Shown: positions 28,548-38,652, counted from the first letter of the stretch. The stretch is 64,000 nucleotides of DNA from Microbacterium karelineae (GCF_009745985.1 NZ_WFIX01000190.1:558001-622000), one strand, 5' to 3'. The notes: generated from the sequence alone by a model not told the origin. Program-made: numbers and translations.

Positions 28548-28663
28548 CGCGAATCCGCACGTCTCCGTCACGTCCGTCGCGAATCGCAGCGGACTCGCCG
28601 AAGACTTGTGGATTCGCCGGGCGCGCCGCGCCCCACACCGATCTCAACGATGAGAGGAACGCA

Positions 28664-31528
28664 GTGAAGAAGAATCTCCGTCCCGCCGCGCTCGGCCTCG
28701 CGGCCGCGATGGGCCTCGGCGCCGTCGTGGCCCCCGCGGCCGCCGCCGAGCTGCCGGATCCGATCGCGCACTTCGATTTCGACGAGGCGCCTGCGGGTGG
28801 GGTGTTCACCTCGGGCGACGCGATCGCGACGGTGAACGGCACCGCTTCCCTCGTGGACTCCCGGGACGGGCGCGGAACCGCGGCCGAGCTCGGCAGCGGC
28901 TTCTGGCTCGACGTCACCGATGCCGGCGGCGGCCCGCTCCTCGCCGGCCTCGACCAGGCGACCATCTCCTACGACTCGCGTCCGGCGGCATCGGGGAACA
29001 CCGGCTGGACCGTGTTCGCCGCGGCTTCCGCGGACGCCCCCGTGTACCAGCAGGAGCAGTACCTCGGCATCCTCGACACCGCCGACGGCCTCACCGTCGA
29101 GCGCTACGACAACGCCGGTTCGCGCGACACATCGGGCAACCTCGCCGCGCCCGGCACGACGGGCGAATGGCGTCACGTCGACCTCGTGCTCGACGGCACG
29201 AGCGCGAAGCTCTACGTGGATCAGCGGCTCGTCGACACCACGACCTCGGGGCCGACGCTCACCGAGATGCTCGGCGACGGCGGGGTGCTCCAGCTCGGGA
29301 AGGCGAACTGGGGCGGCGGCGAGCACTTCACCGGACTCCTCGACGACGTCACGATCTATGCCGAGGCGCTCACCTCGACGCAGCTCGGGCTCCCCGCTCC
29401 GGAGTCGGTCGCGGTCGCCGGATCCGACGTGGCCGACGGTGCCGTCCAGATGTGGGCGGGCGAGAGCACCGCCCTCACCGCGTCGGTGTCGCCGGAGGGC
29501 GCCGAGAGCGCTGTCACGTGGACGAGCGCCGATGATCTGGTGGCGACGGTCTCAGGCGGCACGGTGACCGCCGTCGGCCCGGGGACGACCACCATCACCG
29601 CGTCGGCGGACGGAGATCCGAGTGTGACAGGGGAGGTCGAGGTCGTGGTGACCGAGGTGACGGACGAACAGCGGGCACAGCGCGACGCCGACGGGCTCGC
29701 GACCCCGATCCTCGACGACATCCGCGGCGACTTCTCGCTGCCGATCGTCGGCGCGTACGGATCCGCCATCTCCTGGGAGGTGGTCTCCGGAGGGGCGCAC
29801 GCGGCGATCGCCGATGGTGTGAACGACACCAGCGTCTCGGTGGACGTGACCCGCCCCGCCGCCGGTGAGGACGCGGTGCCGGCGGAGCTCGTCGCGACCG
29901 TCGTCGCGGGGGATGCGGCGCTGACGCGCGCGTTCACCGCCTGGGTGCAGCCGATGCCCGCCGACGAAGGGGAGGACGAGGCGTATGTCTGGGCCTTCTT
30001 CACGGGCGAGGGCGTCGGCGGCGAGAAGATCAGCCTCGCCGCTTCGAAGGGCGACGACGCGCTCGACTGGAACACGCTGAACGACGGCGAGCCGCTGTTC
30101 ACCTCCACGCTCGGCGAGGAGGGGCTGCGCGACCCGTTCATCCTGCGCTCGCCCGACGGCGACACGTTCTACATGATCGCCACCGACCTGAAGATCGACG
30201 GTCGCACGGGCGGCTTCATGGGCGCGCAGACCCACGGATCGCTCGCCGTCGAGGTGTGGGAGTCGACCGACCTCGTGAACTGGTCGGACCAGCGCCACAT
30301 TCAGGTCAGCTCGGAGCACGCGGGCAACACGTGGGCCCCAGAGGCGTTCTGGGACGAGGAGCGAGACGCCTTCGTCATGTACTGGGCATCGAACCTGTAC
30401 GACACGACGGACGTCGCCGACCGGACATCGCCCACCTACAACCGGATGATGTACGCCACGACGAAGGACTTCGTCAGCTTCTCCGAGCCGCAGGTCTGGA
30501 TCGACGTGGACCGCCGCGGGCAGGCGGGCTCCGGATCGATCGACGTCAGCGTCGCCCAGCACGACGGCGACTACTACCGCGTCTACAAGGACGAGAACGA
30601 CATGTCGCTGCGCCAGGAGCGCTCGGCCGACCTGCTCGCCGCCGTCGAGGGCGGCTACCCCGCGACGAGCGGCGCGGCCGACGAGTGGGTCGAGCTCGGC
30701 ACGCACCTCGGGGCGGGCCAGCCCAACGGCTACGGCGGCACCTTCGCCGAGGGGGAGGGCCCGTCGCTCTTCCCCGCCAACTCGGGCGACGTGAACGGCT
30801 ACCAGTACTACCTGTTCGCCGATCAGCCCGGCTACCACGGCGGCCCGAACCACTACGTGCCGATGGCGACGCACGACATCACCGACGCCTCCGCGTGGCG
30901 GGTCATCGGCGACGAGATGCCGGAGTCGCAGTTCCCGCAGAACATCGACGGCGGCATGCCCCGCCACGGCACGATCGTGCCCGTCACGCGCGAGCAGTAC
31001 GAGCGCGTGCTGGCGGCCTACGCCCCGGGCCTCGCGGTCGCCGCGGTCGATGCGGTCGACGTCGCGACGTCGGCCGGGATCGCGCCGGTGATGCCGGAGA
31101 CCGCGCGCCTCGTGAAGGCGAACGGCGACGTCGAGGACGCGCCGGTCGTCTGGGACGCGGTGCCGGAGGCGGCGTACGCCGAGGCCGGCGTGTTCACGGT
31201 CGCCGGCACGGCACAGGACGCCTCGCGGGCGCCCGTCGAGGCGACCGTGATGGTCGTCGACGGCGCGGGGGTCTCCGCCTCGGCCGCCACGCGGTGTATC
31301 GCCGGCACGGCATACGTCGTCGCGAAGGTCGCGAACGACTCCGCGGATCCGATCGACGCCGAGATCTCGACGGAGTTCGGATCGCGCACGGCATCAGGCC
31401 TCGAGCCGGGCGCGAGCGCCTCGGCGACCTTCTCGGCTCGCGCGGCGGAGATCCCCGCCGGCGCCATCGACGTCACGGCAGGCGACGCCGTCGCCGGCGC
31501 GAGCTATGAGGCGGCGAACTGTGGCTGA
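28664..31528 (+). CDS. Secreted GH43 glycosidase with LamG and Ig-like modules
   Basis: 954 residues. GTG start with GAGAGGA upstream. Signal peptide about 1-25. Then LamG-like lectin fold (about 25-245; 'LYVDQRLVDTTTSG', 'GLLDDVTIYAEAL'), BIG2-type Ig module (about 250-330; 'AVTWTSADDLVATVSGGTVT') and GH43 five-bladed propeller (about 440-860). Catalytic signatures: base Asp490 in EEGLRDPFI, 'NTWAPEAFWDEERDAFVMYW', and acid Glu in 'EGEGPSLF'. The C-terminal module about 870-954 has RCIAG and a final CG. It probably hydrolyses arabinan or arabinofuranosyl or xylosyl side chains outside the cell. Its catalytic domain is a paralogue of the first GH43 domain of the gene two places downstream. 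Confidence 0.85.
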   Translation: MKKNLRPAALGLAAAMGLGAVVAPAAAAELPDPIAHFDFDEAPAGGVFTSGDAIATVNGTASLVDSRDGRGTAAELGSGFWLDVTDAGGGPLLAGLDQATISYDSRPAASGNTGWTVFAAASADAPVYQQEQYLGILDTADGLTVERYDNAGSRDTSGNLAAPGTTGEWRHVDLVLDGTSAKLYVDQRLVDTTTSGPTLTEMLGDGGVLQLGKANWGGGEHFTGLLDDVTIYAEALTSTQLGLPAPESVAVAGSDVADGAVQMWAGESTALTASVSPEGAESAVTWTSADDLVATVSGGTVTAVGPGTTTITASADGDPSVTGEVEVVVTEVTDEQRAQRDADGLATPILDDIRGDFSLPIVGAYGSAISWEVVSGGAHAAIADGVNDTSVSVDVTRPAAGEDAVPAELVATVVAGDAALTRAFTAWVQPMPADEGEDEAYVWAFFTGEGVGGEKISLAASKGDDALDWNTLNDGEPLFTSTLGEEGLRDPFILRSPDGDTFYMIATDLKIDGRTGGFMGAQTHGSLAVEVWESTDLVNWSDQRHIQVSSEHAGNTWAPEAFWDEERDAFVMYWASNLYDTTDVADRTSPTYNRMMYATTKDFVSFSEPQVWIDVDRRGQAGSGSIDVSVAQHDGDYYRVYKDENDMSLRQERSADLLAAVEGGYPATSGAADEWVELGTHLGAGQPNGYGGTFAEGEGPSLFPANSGDVNGYQYYLFADQPGYHGGPNHYVPMATHDITDASAWRVIGDEMPESQFPQNIDGGMPRHGTIVPVTREQYERVLAAYAPGLAVAAVDAVDVATSAGIAPVMPETARLVKANGDVEDAPVVWDAVPEAAYAEAGVFTVAGTAQDASRAPVEATVMVVDGAGVSASAATRCIAGTAYVVAKVANDSADPIDAEISTEFGSRTASGLEPGASASATFSARAAEIPAGAIDVTAGDAVAGASYEAANCG

Positions 31529-31568
31529 CACCCGACGCCTCCCCGCTCGAACGACAACGAAGGACACC

Positions 31569-34500
31569 ATGAAACCGCTGTCTCCACGTCGCGCCGCCAC
31601 CGCCACCGCCGTCGCCGTCGCCGGCGCGATGATCCTCGGCCCCGCGGCGGTCGCACAGGCCGACGTCCCCGCGGGCGGCCTGGTCGCCGAGTACCTGTTC
31701 GCACAGGACTCGGGGGCGGAGGTGCCTAACACCGCCCCCGGATCCACGCTCGGCGCGGCCGTCGTGAACGAATCCGACGACGCCGACTGGACGGGAACGG
31801 CCCTCGCGCTGCGCGGGGGAGCCAAGGACTCCGGCGGCAACTGGGTCGAGCTGCCGGATGACATCCTCGCCGGCGCGGAGCAGGCGACCGTAGTCGCCGA
31901 GGTGAAGGCCTCCCAGGCGATGCTCGACGGCTACCACTTCCTCTGGAACATCGGCAGCGAGTCGTCGGCCACCGAGTACTTCTTCGCGACGCTCAACTGC
32001 GCGAACGGGCGCGCCCCGCTCGTCGGCATCAAGTCGGGCGGCGCAGAGAACCTCGTGCAGTCGTCGTCCTGCGGTGTCACGGCCGATCGCTGGGTGAACG
32101 TGGCGTCGGTCGTCGACGCCGACGGATCCGCAGCGCTCTACATCGACGGCGCGCTCGCCGCCGAGGGCTCGGTCGGGTTCGCACCCGGCGACGTCGTGGA
32201 CCAGTCGGTGAACACGATCGGCCGATCGCCGTGGCCGGACCCCCTGTTCGAGGGGGCCGTCTCCGCGTTCCGCGTCTACGACCGCGCGCTCGGCGCGGAC
32301 GAGGTCGCGGCGCTCAGCGCCGACGACGCCGAGCGAAACCACGCCGAGATCCTCGCCGAGGCGCAGTCCGCGCTCGACGGGCTCGACGAGGTGCCGTCGA
32401 CCGTCGACGATGACTACCTCGCGCTGCCCTCGGCGGGCGGCGAGCTCAGCTGGGCGAGCAGCGACGAATCGGTCATCGCGGCGGACGGACGCGTGACGCA
32501 GCCCGAGCAGGGATCCGATCCCGTGACGGTCACGCTCACGGCGACGGCCGTGATCCGCGGGATCGCGGCCACGGCCGACTTCGACGTCGAGGTGCTCCCC
32601 TCGACCGCGACCGCAGAGCAGCGCGCGGCGCAGGCGGCGGAGCGCTACGCGGTGCCGTCCGTGGTGGCCGACGGCGCAGCGCTGCCGGAGGCGCCCGACG
32701 GCCTCACGGTGACGCCCATCGAGGCGACGGGCGTCGTGCTCGACGGCGGCGCCCTGACGCTGGACGGCGGCGAGGCGGCCGACGCGACCGTGACGGTCGA
32801 GATCGCCCGCGAGAGCGCGCCGGACGTCACGGTCGCGAAGACGTTCGACGTCACGGTCCTTCCCGGCGACGAGGCCGCACGGCTGGTGGCATACCACCGC
32901 ACGCCGACGAGCGAGCAGGAGGCGAACAACGCCGACATCGCCCTCAGCATGCACCTCGCGCTCTCCTCCGGAGACGAGTGGACGCCGTTGAACGAGAACT
33001 ACGGCATCTTCTTCCCGAAGACATCCGCGCCGCTCCCCGCGTCCGGACCGAGCTCGGCGCTGATCCGCAGCCTGACGGATCCGGCCGTGTTCGCGATGTC
33101 CGACGGCGGCTACGGCATCGTCGCGACGCGCGTCGCGCGCGGCGGCGGGCACGACGGCACGCAGGCGGACTCCGTGCTGGTGGCGACCTCGGAGGACCTC
33201 CGCAGCTACGACGAGGTCGGGATGCTCCGGCTCGACGAGGCCGGCGGCGTGAACGAGCCGACCGCGGTCTACGACTCGGCAGACGACGTCTACCGCGTCT
33301 CGTGGACGACCGACTCGGGCGCCGAGCGTCACCAGTCGTTCGCCGACCTCGCGGCGGCCGTCGAGCAGGACGAGCAGGGGCAGTCGGCCAGCGGTCGCGT
33401 CACCGGCACGGACGCCGCGGTCGAGACGGGCATCGATGACCTCGCCGCCGGCGTCGAGCTGACGGTGCCGCAGGGCATCGCGGACGGCCTGGTGCAGCGC
33501 TTCGGTCGCGTCTCGAACACGGGATACGCGCCCTTCGATGACGTCTCGGTCGAGGCGGGATCCGAGATCGACGCCGCGTCGCTGCCCGCGTCGGTCGCCC
33601 TCGACTACTCCGACGGCTCGACGCGCGAGCTGCCGCTCGGAGAGTGGGACCTCGCGGGCGTGGACACGTCGACGTCGGGCACCTACGAGGCCGCGGCGAC
33701 CGTGAAGCGGGCCGACTACCCGACTCCGTTCGCCGACGAGCGGGCCGATCCGTCGGCCTACAGATACGACGTGGGTGGGGAGACGCGCTACCTCATGGTC
33801 GCGACGAACGACCCGAACCTCGACGTGGTGAACCAGCGCGGGGCGGCGTTCCTGCCGATCCGCTCGGCGGACACGCTCGCGGGCCTCGCCGACGATGCGG
33901 ACCCGACCGAGGTGCACCTGCTCGACCGGGGCGACGTCGACGCGCACGGCGGCGTGATGACCGGCTGCTTCTGGGCGCCGGAGCTGCACGAGATCGACGG
34001 CCGGCTGTCGATCCTCTTCATGCCCTGCTACGGCGAATCGCCGGACTACATGAACGGGCGCGCGTCGATCATGCAGCTCGCGCAGGACGCGAACGGCGAC
34101 GACCTCGACCCGATGGATCCGGACAACTGGTCGACGCCCGAGCACGTGACGCGCGCCGACGGATCCGACCTGAACGCCGTCAGCGGCATCTCGCTCGACA
34201 TGACCTTCTTCACGGACGCCGACGGCCAGGCGTACTACGCGTGGCAGCAGGTCTGCGCGACGTGGATCGCGACGGTCGACCCGACCGATCCCACGCGGGT
34301 GACGAGCGAGCCCGTCATGATCGTCGAGCCGGAGTACGCGTGGGACAACGTCTGCGCGGAGGGGCCGAACGTGCACACGCGCGACGGCGAACTGCTCCTC
34401 ATCTACTCCGGGTCGAGCGTCGGCAACACGTACACGACCGGCCTCGCGACCGCGGCCGCCGGCGGCACGGACCTCACGGACCCGGGGTCGTGGCAGAAGC

Positions 34501-35027
34501 TGAACTATCCGCTCCAGAAGTCGGGTCTGTACGACGGCGAGTGGCAGCTCGGCACGGGCCACGGCATGTGGTCGGAGGACGAGGACGGCAATCTGATCTA
34601 CGTCTTCCACGCGCGAACCGACCACAACGGGCTCACGGGTCGCGACATGTTCGTCCGCCGCGTGCACTTCGACGCGGAGGGCATGCCCGTGATGGACATG
34701 GAGCGGGACGAGGAGCTCGCGGACGAGACCGTGCGACTGACCGTGACGGTCGTCGGATCCGGTGCGGACGTCTCCGCGGAGGCCTCGACCCGCTGTATCG
34801 CCGGATCGGCATATGTCGTCGTCGCGGCGACGAACGACGGAGAGGGTCCGGCCGACATCGAGATCGCGACACCGTATGGCGCGCGGACGCTCGCGGGCGT
34901 CGACCCGGGCGAGCGCGGATCCGTCGCGATCTCGTCGCGTCAGCCGGCGATCGACGGCGGCGCGGTGACCGTGACCGCCGACGGCGCCCCTGTCGAGGCC
35001 GCCTACGACGCCGTCACGTGCGGCTGA
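31569..35027 (+). CDS. Secreted large GH43-type arabinanase-like protein with LamG domain
   Basis: 1152 residues from ATG (AAGGA upstream). Signal peptide about 1-34 (ending VAQAD). LamG fold about 35-235. Spacer Ig-like region to about 440. GH43-like propeller about 445-1050 interrupted by a domain: 'SLTDPAVFAMSDGGYGIVAT', 'GCFWAPELHEIDGRLSILFM', 'AEGPNVHTRDGELLLIYSGS', 'LGTGHGMWSEDEDGNL'. The last three give the Asp/Glu set typical of the family. C-terminal Cys module about 1068-1152 (RCIAG, final CG). Only 40 bases follow the previous gene, so it is likely co-transcribed. It resembles the extracellular arabinofuranosidase/arabinanase group; the substrate is inferred. Confidence 0.8.
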   Translation: MKPLSPRRAATATAVAVAGAMILGPAAVAQADVPAGGLVAEYLFAQDSGAEVPNTAPGSTLGAAVVNESDDADWTGTALALRGGAKDSGGNWVELPDDILAGAEQATVVAEVKASQAMLDGYHFLWNIGSESSATEYFFATLNCANGRAPLVGIKSGGAENLVQSSSCGVTADRWVNVASVVDADGSAALYIDGALAAEGSVGFAPGDVVDQSVNTIGRSPWPDPLFEGAVSAFRVYDRALGADEVAALSADDAERNHAEILAEAQSALDGLDEVPSTVDDDYLALPSAGGELSWASSDESVIAADGRVTQPEQGSDPVTVTLTATAVIRGIAATADFDVEVLPSTATAEQRAAQAAERYAVPSVVADGAALPEAPDGLTVTPIEATGVVLDGGALTLDGGEAADATVTVEIARESAPDVTVAKTFDVTVLPGDEAARLVAYHRTPTSEQEANNADIALSMHLALSSGDEWTPLNENYGIFFPKTSAPLPASGPSSALIRSLTDPAVFAMSDGGYGIVATRVARGGGHDGTQADSVLVATSEDLRSYDEVGMLRLDEAGGVNEPTAVYDSADDVYRVSWTTDSGAERHQSFADLAAAVEQDEQGQSASGRVTGTDAAVETGIDDLAAGVELTVPQGIADGLVQRFGRVSNTGYAPFDDVSVEAGSEIDAASLPASVALDYSDGSTRELPLGEWDLAGVDTSTSGTYEAAATVKRADYPTPFADERADPSAYRYDVGGETRYLMVATNDPNLDVVNQRGAAFLPIRSADTLAGLADDADPTEVHLLDRGDVDAHGGVMTGCFWAPELHEIDGRLSILFMPCYGESPDYMNGRASIMQLAQDANGDDLDPMDPDNWSTPEHVTRADGSDLNAVSGISLDMTFFTDADGQAYYAWQQVCATWIATVDPTDPTRVTSEPVMIVEPEYAWDNVCAEGPNVHTRDGELLLIYSGSSVGNTYTTGLATAAAGGTDLTDPGSWQKLNYPLQKSGLYDGEWQLGTGHGMWSEDEDGNLIYVFHARTDHNGLTGRDMFVRRVHFDAEGMPVMDMERDEELADETVRLTVTVVGSGADVSAEASTRCIAGSAYVVVAATNDGEGPADIEIATPYGARTLAGVDPGERGSVAISSRQPAIDGGAVTVTADGAPVEAAYDAVTCG

Positions 35028-35050
35028 TGGGCTGATCAGTCCCCGCCGCG

Positions 35051-35098
35051 CCCCCTCGGGGAAAGCGTTTGCCCGAGGGGGTGCGGCTCCCCTAGCGT
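35051..35098 (+). promoter_or_regulatory. Hairpin with LacI-like core overlapping the promoter of the dual GH43 gene
   Basis: Perfect stem CCCCCTCGGG/CCCGAGGGGG encloses GAAAGCGTTTG. The core GGGAAAGCGTTTGCCC has LacI-type half-sites around a CG centre (12 of 16 symmetric). A -10-like TAGCGT follows at 35093, so the core would cover the -35 zone. It may end the upstream transcript and act as operator for the next gene. Confidence 0.5.
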
Positions 35099-35147
35099 TG
35101 AGGCCGGTGACCCACACCGGCGCCACGACCGACTCGAAGGAGAGCGC

Positions 35148-38100
35148 ATGGTCACCATACGAAGCGCGTCGCGCACGGCACTCGCCGCCGCGGCGGTTCT
35201 CGGGATCCTCATGACGGGGATGACGTCCGCGCACGCGGCGTCGCCGGATCCGGGCATCCGCGCCGCGTCGACCGCGGCCGCGCAGGCCGATCTCGACGCG
35301 ATCGCGATCCCGAACGCCGACGACGTCCGCGGCAACATCACCCTGCCGACGTCCGCGGCGAGCGGGGCGGCGATCTCGTGGGCGGCCTCGCCCGCGGGCG
35401 TCGTCACGACCGCGGCCGACGGCGAGATCGCCGCGGGCGTCGTCACCCGCGGCGCCGCCGACCAGGAGGTCGTGCTCACCGCCACGATCGACGGCGCCAG
35501 CCGTGAGATCCCCCTCACGGTGCGCGCCGCGCACGAGCGGCCCGAGTACGAGGGCTACGCGTTCTCCTACTTCACCGGCAACTCCGTCGCGGGGGAGAAC
35601 ATCCACTTCGCGGCGAGCGAGGGCAACGACGCGCTCGCGTGGAACGAGCTGAACGGCGGCCAGCCCGTGCTCACCTCGGAATACGGCGAGCAGGGTCTGC
35701 GCGACCCCTTCCTCATCCGCTCGCCCGAGGGCGACAGATTCTTCCTCATCGCGACCGACCTGTCGATCGGGCGCGACGGCGACTGGGGGCGCGCGCAGCG
35801 CCACGGCAGCCAGCACATCGAGGTGTGGGAGTCGCGCGACCTCGTCAACTGGTCGGAGCAGCGGCACGTGAAGGTCGCCCCCGACAACGCGGGCAACACC
35901 TGGGCACCCGAGGCGTACTACGACGAGACCCTCGGCGCATACATCGTGTTCTGGGCGTCGAAGCTCTACGCCGAGGACGACCCCGATCACACCGGCAGCA
36001 CGCACAACAGCATGATGTACGCGGTCACGCGCGACTTCGTCACCTTCAGCGAGCCGCAGATCTGGCAGGACGGCATCTCGCGCATCGACTCGACGGTCAT
36101 CGAGGACGACGGGGTCTTCCACCGCTTCACGAAGGACGAGGGAGCGGGCACCACGGGATGCTCCGACATCATCCAGGAGAGCTCAGCGAGCCTCCGGGCG
36201 CCGCTCGAGGACTGGACGATGGTCGATTCCTGCATCGGGCGCGACGCCGGCACCAGCGCGGTCGAGGGCCCGACGATCTTCGAGTCGAACCCGGATGATG
36301 TCCACGGAGGCGGCCGGCACTACCTGTTCGTCGACGAGTACGGCGGGCGCGGCTACATCCCGCTCGAGACCGACGACATCTCCGCGGGCGACTGGCGCGT
36401 CTCCGATGACTACGACCTGCCGGCCAGCCCGCGCCACGGCACCGTGATCCCCGTGACGGCCGACGAGCTGGCGGGGCTCAACGAACTCGACGTCCGACCG
36501 GATCCCATCTCCTCGAACGAGGACGGCGAGGTCGTCCGGTACGACTTCGCGGGCGGATCCGGGACGACCCTGGCCGACGTGTCCGGCAACGGGCGCGACG
36601 CGACGATCGAGGGCGCGACGTGGTCGGGGGAGTCGCTCGTCCTCGACGGGGCCGACGACTACGTCGACCTGCCCGACGACCTGATGTCCGGCCTCGAGGG
36701 CATCTCGGTGGAGGCCGATGTCTGGATCGACGAGAGCCAGAGCGGCAACTACTTCGTCTGGGGCCTCGGCAACACGGGCGCGGACGGCGTCGGCGACGGC
36801 TACCTCTTCACGACGGGCGACAGCCGGTACCGCACGAGCATCGCGACGGGCAACTGGTCGACCGAGCAGACGGCGGGATCCGGATCCCCGCTGCCGCGCG
36901 GGCGATGGGCGCACCTCGCGTACACGCTCGCGGACGAGACGGCGCGGATCTATCTCGACGGCACGCTCGTCGACGAGCAGGACGGCGTGACGCACGATCC
37001 GGGCGACATCGGGCTCGGGAGCACCTCGGCGAACTACCTCGGACGCTCGCAGTACGCGGCCGACGGCCGCCTCTCGGGCCGCTTCCGCGAGTTCGCGATC
37101 TACGACCGCGCGCTGACGCCCGCGGAGGTGCTCGAGGCCGCCGGTCAGACGGGCGGCCTGACCGATGTCTCGCTCGCCGATCCCTCCGCGCTCGCCGTGG
37201 ATCCGATCGTCGACGCCGAGGCGCGCACCGTGATGCTCCCCGTCGTGCGGGGCACCGACCTCTCCGCGCTCGCGCCGACCTTCACGATCGCGCACGGCGC
37301 GACCGCGTCGCCTGCCTCGGGGACGACGGTCGACCTGAGCGCGCCCGTGGAGTACGCGATCACCGCAGACGGCGAGACGAGCACGTGGACGTTCTCGGCG
37401 CAGGAGGTGACGACGCCCGTCCTCGACGGCCTGTACGCAGATCCGAACATCGCCGTCTTCGGCGACACCTACTACATCTACGCGACCTCGGATGGCTACG
37501 ACGGCTGGGGCGGCAAGGAGTTCTACGTCTGGAAGTCGACGGACCTCGTCGACTGGACGCGATCGGACGAGCCGTTCCTCACCCTCGACGGCGAGAACGG
37601 CGACGTGCCGTGGGCCACCGGGAACGCGTGGGCTCCGACGATCATCGAGCGCGACGGGAGGTACTTCTTCTACTTCTCGGGCCACAACCCGGCATACGAC
37701 CGGAAGGCGATCGGCGTCGCCGTCGCCGACAGCCCCGAGGGCCCGTTCGTCGCGGAGCCCGAGGCGATGATCCTGAACGACGAGGAGGTCACCTCGGGCC
37801 AGGCGATCGACCCGGCGGCCTTCCACGACCCGGTGAGCGGCGAGTACTTCCTCGCCTGGGGCAACGGCGGCCCGTCGAACGGCCCCGTCCTCGCGAAGCT
37901 GAACGACGACATGGTGTCGCTCGAAGAGGGATCCTTCCAGCGCATCGAGGGGCTCACGGGCTTCCGCGAGGGGCTGTTCCTCAACCACCGCGACGGCGTC
38001 TACCACCTCACCTACTCGATCGACGACACGGGATCCGAGAACTACCGCGTCGGATACGCCACGTCCACGAGCATCGACGGTCCGTGGACCTCCCGCGGGG

Positions 38101-38615
38101 TGATCCTCGAGAAGGACGCCTCCCTCGGGATCCGGGGCACGGGTCACAGCTCGATCCTCAACGTCCCCGGTACCGACGACTGGTACATCGCCTACCACCG
38201 CCACGCGCTCGACGGCGGCGACGGCACGCACCGCGAGACGACGATCGACCGCCTCGAGATCGGCGAGGACGGCCTCTTCCAGCCCGTCACGCCGACCCTC
38301 ACAGGCGTCGAACCGCACCCCGTGCCCGCCGACGGAATCGAGATCCAGACGGAGGTCGGATCCCGATGCGTCGCGGGCCGCGCGGTGCTCACCGCCACGG
38401 TGACGAACATGGGCGACGCGGACGTGTCGGCCAGCGTCGCGACCGCATACGGCGAGAAGTCGTTCGCCGCGCTCGGCGCGGGCGACGCGCGCTCGGCGGC
38501 GTTCCCGACGCGCCAGGGCGACATCCCCGCGGGCGTCGTCGAGGTGACCGCCTCGGACGCCGACGGCGGTGAGGATCTCACGACGGTCGAGTACGAGGGG
38601 GTGTCCTGCGGATAG
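35148..38615 (+). CDS. Secreted bimodular glycosidase with two GH43 catalytic domains
   Basis: 1155 residues, AAGGAGAG before ATG. Signal peptide about 1-28 (SAHAA). Order: Ig-like spacer; GH43 domain 1 (about 135-445; Asp186 in EQGLRDPF, 'NTWAPEAYYDETLGAYIVFW', 'AVEGPTIFES'); LamG (about 455-660); small Ig-like module (about 665-750); GH43 domain 2 (about 755-1060; Asp765 in LYADPNIAVF, 'NAWAPTIIERDGRYFFYFSG', 'IDPAAFHDP', Glu in GFREGLFLNHRDG); C-terminal Cys module (about 1065-1155, RCVAG to final CG). Two different GH43 branches in one chain suggest backbone plus side-chain cleavage of one polymer. Own promoter likely. Confidence 0.87.
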   Translation: MVTIRSASRTALAAAAVLGILMTGMTSAHAASPDPGIRAASTAAAQADLDAIAIPNADDVRGNITLPTSAASGAAISWAASPAGVVTTAADGEIAAGVVTRGAADQEVVLTATIDGASREIPLTVRAAHERPEYEGYAFSYFTGNSVAGENIHFAASEGNDALAWNELNGGQPVLTSEYGEQGLRDPFLIRSPEGDRFFLIATDLSIGRDGDWGRAQRHGSQHIEVWESRDLVNWSEQRHVKVAPDNAGNTWAPEAYYDETLGAYIVFWASKLYAEDDPDHTGSTHNSMMYAVTRDFVTFSEPQIWQDGISRIDSTVIEDDGVFHRFTKDEGAGTTGCSDIIQESSASLRAPLEDWTMVDSCIGRDAGTSAVEGPTIFESNPDDVHGGGRHYLFVDEYGGRGYIPLETDDISAGDWRVSDDYDLPASPRHGTVIPVTADELAGLNELDVRPDPISSNEDGEVVRYDFAGGSGTTLADVSGNGRDATIEGATWSGESLVLDGADDYVDLPDDLMSGLEGISVEADVWIDESQSGNYFVWGLGNTGADGVGDGYLFTTGDSRYRTSIATGNWSTEQTAGSGSPLPRGRWAHLAYTLADETARIYLDGTLVDEQDGVTHDPGDIGLGSTSANYLGRSQYAADGRLSGRFREFAIYDRALTPAEVLEAAGQTGGLTDVSLADPSALAVDPIVDAEARTVMLPVVRGTDLSALAPTFTIAHGATASPASGTTVDLSAPVEYAITADGETSTWTFSAQEVTTPVLDGLYADPNIAVFGDTYYIYATSDGYDGWGGKEFYVWKSTDLVDWTRSDEPFLTLDGENGDVPWATGNAWAPTIIERDGRYFFYFSGHNPAYDRKAIGVAVADSPEGPFVAEPEAMILNDEEVTSGQAIDPAAFHDPVSGEYFLAWGNGGPSNGPVLAKLNDDMVSLEEGSFQRIEGLTGFREGLFLNHRDGVYHLTYSIDDTGSENYRVGYATSTSIDGPWTSRGVILEKDASLGIRGTGHSSILNVPGTDDWYIAYHRHALDGGDGTHRETTIDRLEIGEDGLFQPVTPTLTGVEPHPVPADGIEIQTEVGSRCVAGRAVLTATVTNMGDADVSASVATAYGEKSFAALGAGDARSAAFPTRQGDIPAGVVEVTASDADGGEDLTTVEYEGVSCG

Positions 38616-38622
38616 GTGACCG

Positions 38623-38652
38623 GGGTGCCGCCGCCGACCGGCTGCGGCACCC
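38623..38652 (+). terminator. Hairpin after the dual GH43 gene
   Basis: Stem GGGTGCCGC/GCGGCACCC (9 bp) beginning eight bases past the stop, separating the glycosidase from the surface-protein pair. Confidence 0.65.

Noticed and set aside
35051-35081. A purely intrinsic terminator
   Set aside because: The stem is strong, but there is no T tract and the loop carries a LacI-like core next to a -10. A dual role is kept open instead.
31473-36122. A 1549-codon open frame on the minus strand opposite the GH43 genes
   Set aside because: Arg/Val/His/Asp-rich composition with no domain, typical of antisense frames in high-GC DNA. The plus strand has clear signal peptides and GH43 motifs over the same bases.
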